Of a stretch of 5,296 nt of DNA, positions 1 to 5,296 are shown piece after piece. The notes below the pieces were generated by a model. It searched no databases and was not told where the DNA came from. It worked only from the letters and a program-made list of their open reading frames with translations. The DNA comes from Scatosoma sp045645245 (GTDB taxonomy: Bacteria > Bacillota > Clostridia > Christensenellales > Borkfalkiaceae), in the NCBI GenBank assembly GCA_045645245.1, contig JAZRIK010000084.1, positions 1-5,296 on the forward strand, in the 5' to 3' direction. How positions within the stretch are numbered: position 1 is the stretch's first letter; the number at the start of each line of letters is the position of its first letter. A program made the translations under genes and the position numbers.

Positions 1-2145
1 TAACATTTTCGATTGCAAGCAGGTATCTTCGTCGATTTTGAACAGCGTGTAGAGCGATTTCATTCTTTCCCCGCCAAAGCGCAAAACCAAATCGTCTTCC
101 AAGGACAAGAAGAATACCGACATACCGATATCCCCTTGACGGCCTGCACGGCCGCGGAGCTGGTTATCGATACGGCGCGATTCGTGGCGTTCGCTACCGA
201 TGATGCAAAGACCGCCGGCTGCAATTACTTTTGCCTTTTCTTCGTCCGTTTGTTTTTTGTAATATTCGTAAACCTTTTGATATCTTTCGCGAAGCGCTTT
301 AATTTCGTCGCTTACGTCGGTAATATACAAGCTGATTGCAAGCTCGATATCTTCGTGCGCCGCGCCTTCTTCTCTCAAACGCTTTTTCGCCAAATATTCG
401 GGGTTGCCGCCCAGCAAAATATCCGTACCGCGCCCTGCCATATTGGTAGAAATGGTCACCGCGCCCAAACGGCCTGCTTGCGCAACGATTTCCGCTTCGC
501 GCTCGTGGTTTTTCGCGTTCAAAATGTTATGCTTTACACCGTTTCTAACCAGCAAACGCGAAATTTCTTCCGATTTATCTACCGAAGAAGTACCCACCAA
601 AATAGGCTGACCGCTTGCGTGGCGTTGTATAATTTCTTCTACAATCGCACGCTTTTTGCCATTCACCGTCGAATACACCATATCGGGCAAATCCACGCGT
701 TGTACGGGGCGGTTGGTCGGGATTTCCACTACGTCCAAAGAGTAAATGGTTCTAAATTCCGCTTCTTCCGTTTTCGCCGTACCCGTCATACCCGACAGCT
801 TGTTATACAAACGGAAATAGTTTTGGAAGGTGATGGTTGCGTACGTCTTGTTTTCGCTGCGGACTTCTACCCCTTCTTTCGCTTCAATCGCTTGGTGTAA
901 GCCGTCCGAATATCTACGCCCGATCATCAAACGGCCGGTAAATTCGTCCACGATCACCACTTCCCCTTCGCTTACGATATAATCTTCGTCCAGCTTAAAG
1001 AGTTTGTGTGCTTTGAGCGCTTGTTGAATGTGATGGTTAAGATCGGCGTGTTCGATTTCCGCGATGTTGTCGATACGGAAAAATCTTTCCGCTTTTTTCG
1101 CGCCGCTTTCGGTCAATTCTACCGTCTTTTCTTTACGGTTGATGATGTAATCCCATTCTCTTGCTTCCGCTTTGGCTCTCTTCCCTTCGGGTGCAGCGAG
1201 TGCCGCCGCCGCGCGTTTTTCCGCAAGCTCCGCTTCGTAGTTGGCTTGCTCTTCGAGCGTCATTTGCGTATAATCGACAAATTCTTCTTCGTCGTCCGCA
1301 TCGTCCGTATCTTCTACTTGTTCTACGGCTTTTTTCTTCTTTTTCTTATCCGATTTTTGCTGCAAAGCCGCGTTTTCTTCTTGTTCTTTGAGTTCGTCGT
1401 CGAAGCCGCCTTGGAAGGTACGGACAAGCTTATCCACCTGTACGTACAAATCGGACGATTTTTCCCCTTGACCGGAAATAATCAAAGGCGTTCTCGCTTC
1501 GTCGATTAAAATGGAATCGACTTCGTCCACGATGGCAAACGTCAAGTCGCGTTGCATCATTTTCGTAATATCCGTTTTTAAGTTATCGCGCAAATAGTCG
1601 AAACCGAATTCGTTATTCGTACCGTAAACGATGTCGCACTTATACGCTTCGCGTTTTTGATCGTCGTCCATACCGGGTACTACTACGCCTACGGTCAAGC
1701 CCATAAATTTATGCACTTTGCCCATCCATTCGGCGTCGCGCTTTGCAAGATAGTCGTTTACCGTGACGATATGCACACTCTTGCCCGTGAGTGCGTTCAA
1801 ATAAGCAGGCAGCGTAGAAACGAGCGTTTTACCTTCACCCGTGCGCATTTCCGCGATACGGCCTTGGTGCAAACAGATACCGCCGATAATTTGCACGCGG
1901 AAGTGGCGCATACCCAGCACGCGCTTTGCCGCTTCTCTAAGTGCTGCAAACGCGTCGAACAAAATATCGTCCAGCGTTTCGCCGTTTTGCAAACGGTCTT
2001 TCAAAACCTGCGTTTGCGCCTTGAGCGTTTCGTCGTCCATCGCTTGATATTTGGGTTCGAGTGCTTCCACCTCGTCCGCCATTTTATTCAACTTTTTCAA
2101 GCTTCTGCGACTGTCTCCGCCCATCAAGTATTTAATAAGTCCCAT
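1..2145 (-). CDS. secA: Preprotein translocase ATPase subunit SecA (3' end cut off by window edge)
   Basis: SecA is the peripheral membrane ATPase that pushes unfolded preproteins through the SecYEG channel. The reading frame is open without interruption from the ATG at 2143-2145 to the left edge, giving 715 residues. Visible motifs are the Walker A MRTGEGKT at residues 100-107, Walker B DEVD at 207-210, ARTPLIISG at 217-225 opening the preprotein-crosslinking domain, GMTG at 452-455, NMAGRGTD at 568-575, and the arginine-finger region QLRGRAGRQGD at 662-672. The helical scaffold, wing domain and any C-terminal zinc motif lie outside the window. Start choice: GGAG at 2154-2157 stands 8 nt before the ATG, and the N-terminus MGLIKYLMGGDSRR is typical of the family. 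Unusually, residues about 245-330 form a charged, low-complexity insert in the crosslinking domain: a hexalysine at 267-272, an acidic run at 278-291 and an Ala/Glu-rich helix-like stretch at 296-330. The intact motor motifs argue for the housekeeping SecA rather than a degenerate copy. Confidence 0.97.
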   Translation of the reverse strand, partial: MGLIKYLMGGDSRRSLKKLNKMADEVEALEPKYQAMDDETLKAQTQVLKDRLQNGETLDDILFDAFAALREAAKRVLGMRHFRVQIIGGICLHQGRIAEMRTGEGKTLVSTLPAYLNALTGKSVHIVTVNDYLAKRDAEWMGKVHKFMGLTVGVVVPGMDDDQKREAYKCDIVYGTNNEFGFDYLRDNLKTDITKMMQRDLTFAIVDEVDSILIDEARTPLIISGQGEKSSDLYVQVDKLVRTFQGGFDDELKEQEENAALQQKSDKKKKKKAVEQVEDTDDADDEEEFVDYTQMTLEEQANYEAELAEKRAAAALAAPEGKRAKAEAREWDYIINRKEKTVELTESGAKKAERFFRIDNIAEIEHADLNHHIQQALKAHKLFKLDEDYIVSEGEVVIVDEFTGRLMIGRRYSDGLHQAIEAKEGVEVRSENKTYATITFQNYFRLYNKLSGMTGTAKTEEAEFRTIYSLDVVEIPTNRPVQRVDLPDMVYSTVNGKKRAIVEEIIQRHASGQPILVGTSSVDKSEEISRLLVRNGVKHNILNAKNHEREAEIVAQAGRLGAVTISTNMAGRGTDILLGGNPEYLAKKRLREEGAAHEDIELAISLYITDVSDEIKALRERYQKVYEYYKKQTDEEKAKVIAAGGLCIIGSERHESRRIDNQLRGRAGRQGDIGMSVFFLSLEDDLVLRFGGERMKSLYTLFKIDEDTCLQSKML

Positions 2146-2219
2146 TGAAAAAACTCCAAAAAAAGATTTGTTTTTTATTTGTTTTGGCGCGGGTAAAAAA
2201 TACCGTATGCCGTCATCTT

Positions 2220-2233
2220 ATATTGTACAATAT
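2220..2233. repeat. 14-bp perfect palindrome upstream of secA
   Basis: ATATTGTACAATAT reads the same on both strands. It overlaps the candidate minus-strand -10 element TACAAT and lies about 75 bp before the secA start. It could be a regulator binding site, but its AT content and short length allow chance. Confidence 0.45.
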
Positions 2234-2249
2234 TTCCGCCGAAAATCAA
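2222..2249 (-). promoter_or_regulatory. Candidate secA promoter (weak)
   Basis: On the minus strand TTGATT (2244-2249) is followed after 16 bp by TACAAT (2222-2227), matching the sigma-A consensus at 4 of 6 and 5 of 6 positions. Transcription would start near 2215, leaving a leader of about 70 nt before secA. No better pair was found by eye in the intergenic region, but the AT-rich background makes this a low-confidence call. Confidence 0.3.
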
Positions 2250-2280
2250 AGCGTTTTCAACGGTTTTTCTATAAAAAAGT

Positions 2281-2312
2281 GATAAAAATCCGCGCGAGTT
2301 CGCATTTTTATC
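2281..2312. repeat. Inverted repeat, 9-bp arms extended past one mismatch
   Basis: GATAAAAAT (2281-2289) and ATTTTTATC (2304-2312) are perfect reverse complements. After a C/C mismatch two more pairs (CG with CG) can form, leaving an 8-nt loop at 2293-2300. No terminator-like T-run is associated with it. It may be an operator or a leader-RNA hairpin upstream of secA; the sequence does not decide which. Confidence 0.5.
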
Positions 2313-2418
2313 CTTCGCCCCTTTTTTTATAACCGTTTTTTCGCCGTTTCACACGCAAATCGCGCCTTTTTGTTATTGTTTTTTTCCTTTTTACAATCGC
2401 TACCCCTTTGTATTTTCG

Positions 2419-2447
2419 TTGACAAATGTCCTTGCGTATGTTATACT
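2419..2447 (+). promoter_or_regulatory. Sigma-A promoter of asnA
   Basis: TTGACA (2419-2424) matches the -35 consensus exactly. TATACT (2442-2447) matches the -10 consensus at 5 of 6 positions, and the spacer is the optimal 17 bp. The start of transcription is expected near 2453-2455, giving a leader of only about 23 nt before the asnA ATG. That is too short for a T-box or riboswitch, so any regulation probably acts at the promoter itself. Confidence 0.88.
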
Positions 2448-2455
2448 ATAACATA
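2437..2455. promoter_or_regulatory. Putative operator: 19-bp palindrome over the asnA -10 element
   Basis: TATGTTATACTATAACATA consists of two perfectly complementary 8-base arms, TATGTTAT and ATAACATA, around a central ACT. It fully covers the -10 hexamer and reaches the predicted transcription start. A dimeric repressor bound here would block RNA polymerase. The regulator is not encoded in the window, and I cannot assign the motif to a named family. Confidence 0.55.
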
Positions 2456-2476
2456 TTTCTCGTTATGGAGCAAATT

Positions 2477-3484
2477 ATGAGCAAAGTAATTTTACCCAAA
2501 GGATATAAGTCGTCTTTAAGCTTATACGACACGCAATCGGCTATCGGACTGCTCAAACGCACGTTTGAAGAACGGCTGTGTTTGGCACTCAACTTAAAGC
2601 GTGTTTCCGCGCCCTTATTCGTCGATCCCGACACCGGCTTGAACGACGATTTGAGCGGGAAAGAACGCGCCGTTCGATTCGACTTAAAAGAAACGGGCAA
2701 GGACGCGGTGGTTGTGCATTCGCTTGCAAAATGGAAGCGTATGGCGCTTGCCGTGTATCAATTTTCCGCAGGCGAGGGCTTATATACCGATATGAACGCC
2801 ATTCGCCGCGATGAAGAAATGGATAATTTGCATTCCGTTTACACCGATCAATGGGACTGGGAAAAAATCATTACTCCCGAAACGAGAAATATCGAATATT
2901 TGAAAAAAGTGGTGCAAGGCATCGTGGGCGCAATTTGCGACACGCTCGATTATCTCAAATGCCGCTATCCGCAAATTGATGTGGATTTGAAGCGCACCGT
3001 GCAGTTTGTCACGGCGCAGGAGCTGGAAGATTTGTACCCTAACCTTTCGTCCAAAGAACGGGAAAACGCGTATGCGAAAGAGCATAAAACGGTGTTTATT
3101 ATGCAAATCGGCGATAAGCTCAAATCGGGTCAGCCGCACGACAACCGCGCGCCCGACTATGACGACTGGTCGCTCAACGGCGATATTCTGTTTTGGAACG
3201 ATTTGCTCGGCTGTGCGTTCGAGATCTCGTCCATGGGTATCAGAGTTGATGAAAAATCGCTGGATAGTCAGCTGAAAAAAGCGGGCGCGGACGAGCGAAG
3301 AAAACTCCCCTTCCATAAAGCGCTGTTCAACGGCGAGCTGCCCTTGACGATGGGCGGCGGCATCGGGCAATCGCGGCTTTCTATGCTTCTCCTTGGCAAG
3401 GCGCATATCGGCGAAGTGCAAGTATCGCTTTGGGACGAGCAAACGCGTAAAATTTGTAAAGAAAACGGCATCGTTTTGTTATAA
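2477..3484 (+). CDS. asnA: Aspartate-ammonia ligase (asparagine synthetase A)
   Basis: AsnA makes asparagine from aspartate, ammonia and ATP through an aspartyl-AMP intermediate. It is a cytoplasmic enzyme with the class II aminoacyl-tRNA synthetase fold. The product has 335 residues, close to the 330 of E. coli AsnA. Family signatures in order are the N-terminal FEERL region (30-34), NDDLSG (56-61), VVHSLAKWKR (79-88), FSAGEGLYT (96-104), LHSVYTDQWDWE (118-129), RAPDYDDWS (224-232), LNGDILFWN (233-241), SSMGIRVDE and the motif-3-like GGGIGQSRL (293-301). Compared with my memory of the E. coli protein, a loop of about nine residues after DDWS is absent. The start at 2477 is chosen because GGAG (2467-2470) lies 6 nt before it. 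An in-frame ATG at 2426 lies upstream of the transcription start and inside the promoter, and one at 2465 has no binding site. The membrane-protein gene at 3501 follows after 16 nt and is probably co-transcribed. Confidence 0.96.
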   Translation: MSKVILPKGYKSSLSLYDTQSAIGLLKRTFEERLCLALNLKRVSAPLFVDPDTGLNDDLSGKERAVRFDLKETGKDAVVVHSLAKWKRMALAVYQFSAGEGLYTDMNAIRRDEEMDNLHSVYTDQWDWEKIITPETRNIEYLKKVVQGIVGAICDTLDYLKCRYPQIDVDLKRTVQFVTAQELEDLYPNLSSKERENAYAKEHKTVFIMQIGDKLKSGQPHDNRAPDYDDWSLNGDILFWNDLLGCAFEISSMGIRVDEKSLDSQLKKAGADERRKLPFHKALFNGELPLTMGGGIGQSRLSMLLLGKAHIGEVQVSLWDEQTRKICKENGIVLL

Positions 3485-3500
3485 AATCGGAGAAAATAGT

Positions 3501-3962
3501 ATGAACGAAATAGGGAAACGAACGAAGAAACTCAACGTCGTTTGCACGATAGCGGCATTTGCAATCCTTGTTTTGATTTTTGCTTTGGAAATTTGGCAAT
3601 ATCAGCTGTATCAAGATGCTTTACCGAAAAACGACGACGACTGGGGGCGCGGATTGATTATTCTCGCCATCATCGTTTTGTGCGTTTACGCAGCCCTGCC
3701 CTTGGGCGTTGGCGCAATTTTACATCTTATCTCCACCGTTGGTATTTACAAATCGCAAACCAAAGCGCGCGGATTTTTGATCGTTGGTATCGTTGGTAAA
3801 TTCTTTACCGCCGTCACCTTGCTCGTCTTTACGGGCTTGCTTATATATGCGGAAGTTTACGGCGTTGTCACCAAGGTATTTTACATAGCATTCGCTATCG
3901 GATATATCGTAATTGCCACTTTGCAAATCAAGCTGTCTAAACAAATGAAAAATGCAAATTAA
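3501..3962 (+). CDS. Unrecognised four-helix membrane protein downstream of asnA
   Basis: I do not recognise this 153-residue protein. GGAG (3489-3492) lies 8 nt before the ATG at 3501. The gene starts 16 nt after asnA and ends just before a strong terminator, so the two probably form one transcription unit. Hydrophobic stretches at about 12-32, 50-79, 92-117 and 122-143 suggest four transmembrane helices. Positive residues cluster at the N-terminus (KRTKK, 6-10), between helices 2 and 3 (KSQTKAR, 84-90) and at the C-terminus (KLSKQMK, 144-150). The loop between helices 1 and 2 is acidic (KNDDDW, 43-48). By the positive-inside rule both termini face the cytoplasm. No cleavable signal peptide, catalytic motif or metal-binding motif is evident. 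The link to asnA suggests, but does not show, a role tied to nitrogen or amino-acid status. It may equally be an unrelated passenger gene. Confidence 0.82.
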   Translation: MNEIGKRTKKLNVVCTIAAFAILVLIFALEIWQYQLYQDALPKNDDDWGRGLIILAIIVLCVYAALPLGVGAILHLISTVGIYKSQTKARGFLIVGIVGKFFTAVTLLVFTGLLIYAEVYGVVTKVFYIAFAIGYIVIATLQIKLSKQMKNAN

Positions 3963-3979
3963 GCTTATTTATTAAATAT

Positions 3980-4016
3980 TTACACCCCTTTTTGCCGAAT
4001 GCAAAAAGGGGTGTAA
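3980..4016 (+). terminator. Intrinsic terminator of the asnA unit, possibly bidirectional
   Basis: A perfect 16-bp stem (arms 3980-3995 and 4001-4016, TTACACCCCTTTTTGC and its complement) encloses the loop CGAAT. TTTTATATT follows on the plus strand, a moderate U-tract. It begins 17 nt after the stop of the membrane-protein gene. Read on the minus strand the same stem is followed by AATATTTAAT, so it may also stop transcription from the convergent bioY, though less clearly. Confidence 0.85.
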
Positions 4017-4048
4017 TTTTATATTCATCTCGTACCTGGGTGGGGGTT

Positions 4049-4597
4049 TTAGATTTTATTCTTTAATTTCTCGGTCAAATACGCCGCGAAAAATACTTTT
4101 ACCAAATCAAATGGCGCATACGGCAAAATCAACAAGCTTACCGCGCCGATAAAACCGATAGGAGCGCTTTGTATAGACGAAAGCACGAGTAGCCAAATGG
4201 TTGCAATCAAATAGCAAACAAGCATACCTATCGCCATAATGACCGTGTTTTTCCATAGCCCGCCGCGCACTTTTTCGCAAGCAAACGCGGTAAACGGCGC
4301 AACGATTAAAAAACTCACCAAATATCCGCCTGCGGGGGTGAACAGCTTCCCCATTCCGCCCGTGAAGCCGGCAAAAACAGGCACTCCGATTAAACCGAGT
4401 AAAAGGTAGGCGAGCACGGCGAAAAACGTGCGTTTTGCACCCAACAGCCCAACGATGGTAAACAGCGCGAGCGATTGCAGCGTGATGGGCAGCGCGCCGA
4501 TAGGAATGCTTATCCACGAGCACACGCTCAAAAGCGCAACGGCAACCGCCGCATAGCAAAGCGTTTTCGTCGTATTTTGTAAGCGCCCGTCCTTCAT
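4049..4597 (-). CDS. bioY: Biotin transporter S component BioY
   Basis: BioY is the membrane protein that binds biotin. In many Firmicutes it works with the shared ECF energizing module (two ATPases plus a T protein), none of which is in this window. The product has 182 residues, a normal length. It is very hydrophobic with about six membrane helices. Family motifs are IPIGALPITLQSL (31-43), LLLGLIGVPVFAG (65-77), the glycine-rich TGGMGKLFTPAGGYL (79-93) and PYAPFDLVK (159-167). In the last of these, Asp164 and Lys167 fall in the region that contacts biotin in BioY of known structure; this comparison is from memory. The start at 4595-4597 is preferred because AGGAG (4604-4608) precedes it. 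An in-frame ATG at 4628-4630 would add 11 residues but lies inside the metK hairpin with no binding site. It follows metK by 63 nt on the same strand with no obvious promoter of its own. No BirA-type operator is seen. A biotin role is firmer than the exact partner set. Confidence 0.93.
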   Translation of the reverse strand: MKDGRLQNTTKTLCYAAVAVALLSVCSWISIPIGALPITLQSLALFTIVGLLGAKRTFFAVLAYLLLGLIGVPVFAGFTGGMGKLFTPAGGYLVSFLIVAPFTAFACEKVRGGLWKNTVIMAIGMLVCYLIATIWLLVLSSIQSAPIGFIGAVSLLILPYAPFDLVKVFFAAYLTEKLKNKI

Positions 4598-4612
4598 AGA
4601 AAGCTCCTTTCC
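4598..4612 (-). promoter_or_regulatory. bioY ribosome binding site, possibly in a small hairpin
   Basis: AGGAG (4604-4608) with 6 nt spacing decides the bioY start. The flanks GAAAG (4607-4611) and CTTTC (4599-4603) are complementary around a GAG loop, with a G-U pair possible outside them. The site could therefore fold into a weak local hairpin that partly hides it. Confidence 0.5.
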
Positions 4613-4615
4613 CTT

Positions 4616-4646
4616 AAAAAAGTCGAGCAAAAATGCCCGACTTTTT
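4616..4646 (-). terminator. Terminator-like hairpin between metK and bioY
   Basis: On the minus strand AAAAAGTCGGGC (4635-4646) pairs with GCTCGACTTTTT (4617-4628) over 12 bp including one G-U wobble, with loop ATTTTT. The run of six U residues at the 3' side (4616-4621) completes an intrinsic terminator. On the plus strand the wobble becomes an A/C mismatch, so the hairpin fits minus-strand transcription best. It starts 14 nt after the metK stop and ends 18 nt before the bioY ATG, so it either ends metK mRNA or attenuates read-through into bioY. Confidence 0.72.
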
Positions 4647-4660
4647 CGTTTATCTTTTGC

Positions 4661-5296
4661 TTATAAATATTTTTTCAAATCGTCCACGCGGTTGGTTTGC
4701 TCCCACGCAAAGCCCTTATACCCAAAGTGTCCGTACGCCGCCGTCTTTTTGTAAACGGGCTTTCTTAATTCCAACGTGCGAATGATGGCATACGGGCGCA
4801 GGTCGAATTCCGCTTTTACGATTTCCGCCAAGCGTTCGTCGTCGAGTTTGCCCGTGCCGCGGGTATCCACGAATACCGAAACGGGATTTGCCACGCCGAT
4901 TGCATACGCCACTTGAATTTCCACTTCGTCGGCAAGCCCTGCCGCAACCAAGTTTTTCGCGATATATCTGCAATAGTACGCCGCGCTTCTATCCACCTTC
5001 GTGGGATCTTTGCCCGAGAACGCGCCGCCACCGTGCGCACATCTGCCGCCGTAGGTGTCTACGATGATTTTTCTACCCGTCAAACCGCTGTCACCTTCCG
5101 GGCCGCCGATTTCAAATCTACCCGTGGGGTTCACGTAAATCTTCGTTTTTGCATCCATCAATCTTGCAGGGATAATCGCGTCGATGACGTATTTTTTCAT
5201 ATCTTCGCGGATTTGTTCCTGCGAAACTTCCGCATCGTGCTGGGTGGAAACTACCACCGTATCCACACGCTTTGCAACGCCGTCCACGTATTTTAC
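4661..5296 (-). CDS. metK: S-adenosylmethionine synthetase (5' end cut off by window edge)
   Basis: MetK makes S-adenosylmethionine from methionine and ATP, releasing phosphate and pyrophosphate. It is a cytoplasmic, usually tetrameric enzyme. The window carries the last 211 codons of a protein that is normally near 390-400 residues; the frame is open to the right edge, so the true start is outside and no start is called. Recognised blocks, in order from the window edge, are VVVSTQHD, YVNPTGRFEIGGPEGDSGL, TGRKIIVDTYGG, the phosphate-binding loop HGGGAFSGKDPTKVDRSAAY, VAAGLADEVEIQVAYAIG, FDLRPYAII and the C-terminal TAAYGHFG. An in-frame GTG at 5285-5287 could be mistaken for a start, but the family sequence continues upstream of it. 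No frameshift or missing key residue is seen. A hairpin terminator follows the stop and bioY lies beyond it on the same strand. Confidence 0.96.
   Translation of the reverse strand, partial: VKYVDGVAKRVDTVVVSTQHDAEVSQEQIREDMKKYVIDAIIPARLMDAKTKIYVNPTGRFEIGGPEGDSGLTGRKIIVDTYGGRCAHGGGAFSGKDPTKVDRSAAYYCRYIAKNLVAAGLADEVEIQVAYAIGVANPVSVFVDTRGTGKLDDERLAEIVKAEFDLRPYAIIRTLELRKPVYKKTAAYGHFGYKGFAWEQTNRVDDLKKYL

Larger units (their letters stand above)
2146..2476. other. Divergent intergenic region between secA and asnA
   Basis: This 331-base, T-rich stretch on the plus strand separates two genes that read away from each other. It holds the secA ribosome binding site (2154-2157), a weak candidate secA promoter (2222-2249), a 14-bp palindrome (2220-2233), a larger inverted repeat (2281-2312), and the strong asnA promoter with its overlapping palindrome (2419-2455). 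A 19-codon minus-strand reading frame at 2246-2305 has a ribosome-binding-site-like AAGGA but is too short to call as a gene. I see no T-box or other riboswitch. Between about 2315 and 2415 I see only T-rich runs with no clear element. Confidence 0.8.

Noticed and set aside
2175..2216. A 13-codon minus-strand frame (begins MTAYGIFYP) in the secA leader
   Set aside because: It has no ribosome binding site and is short enough to occur by chance; it lacks any export-arrest signature.
13..2332. Several plus-strand open frames over the secA region
   Set aside because: They lie antisense to a continuous SecA frame, lack family resemblance, and have compositions expected of shadow frames.
2426..2476. 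An upstream in-frame ATG at 2426 (and another at 2465) that would lengthen AsnA
   Set aside because: 2426 lies within the promoter spacer, before the predicted transcription start, and 2465 has no ribosome binding site; GGAG 6 nt before 2477 and the family length favour 2477.
2448..2476. Possible T-box leader for asnA, as seen in some Firmicutes amino-acid genes
   Set aside because: The transcript leader is only about 23 nt, with no specifier loop, T-box motif or terminator.
2780..3442. A 220-codon minus-strand open frame opposite asnA
   Set aside because: It is the antisense shadow of a well-conserved AsnA frame and shows no recognisable domain.
4038..4046. A G-rich run (GGGTGGGGG) near the end of bioY as a possible quadruplex
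   Set aside because: Only two G-tracts are present, and four are needed for a standard intramolecular quadruplex.
4598..4630. An upstream ATG at 4628-4630 extending BioY by 11 residues
   Set aside because: The extension runs through the metK terminator hairpin, has no ribosome binding site, and the AGGAG at 4604-4608 points to 4597.

Overview
The window looks like core chromosome from an uncultured Clostridia-like member of the Firmicutes. This assignment is an inference. It rests on the flavour of the SecA, AsnA, MetK and BioY proteins, on the strong AGGAG/GGAG ribosome binding sites 6-8 nt before each start, and on a textbook sigma-A promoter. No rRNA, tRNA, mobile element or CRISPR array is visible.

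Layout, left to right. Positions 1-2145 (minus strand) hold the first 715 codons of secA, the ATPase motor of the Sec translocase; its C-terminal part lies beyond the left edge. Positions 2146-2476 are a divergent intergenic region with promoter elements in both directions and three inverted repeats. From 2477 to 3962 (plus strand) runs a two-gene unit: asnA, the ammonia-dependent asparagine synthetase, then, 16 nt later, a 153-residue four-helix membrane protein I do not recognise. A perfect 16-bp-stem terminator at 3980-4016 closes this unit and separates it from the convergent bioY. bioY (4049-4597, minus) encodes the biotin-binding S component of an ECF transporter. The right edge holds the C-terminal 211 codons of metK (4661-5296, minus), S-adenosylmethionine synthetase, whose start is outside the window.

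The genes do housekeeping jobs: protein export, asparagine synthesis, vitamin uptake and methyl-donor synthesis. They do not form one pathway. The functional links visible are the asnA plus membrane-protein transcription unit and the metK-bioY tandem, in which a terminator-like hairpin sits directly before the bioY ribosome binding site.

I see no clear novel multi-gene system. The points most worth a second look are a perfect 19-bp palindrome covering the asnA -10 element, a long lysine-rich then acidic insert in the SecA preprotein-crosslinking domain, the unrecognised membrane protein behind asnA, and the hairpin between metK and bioY.
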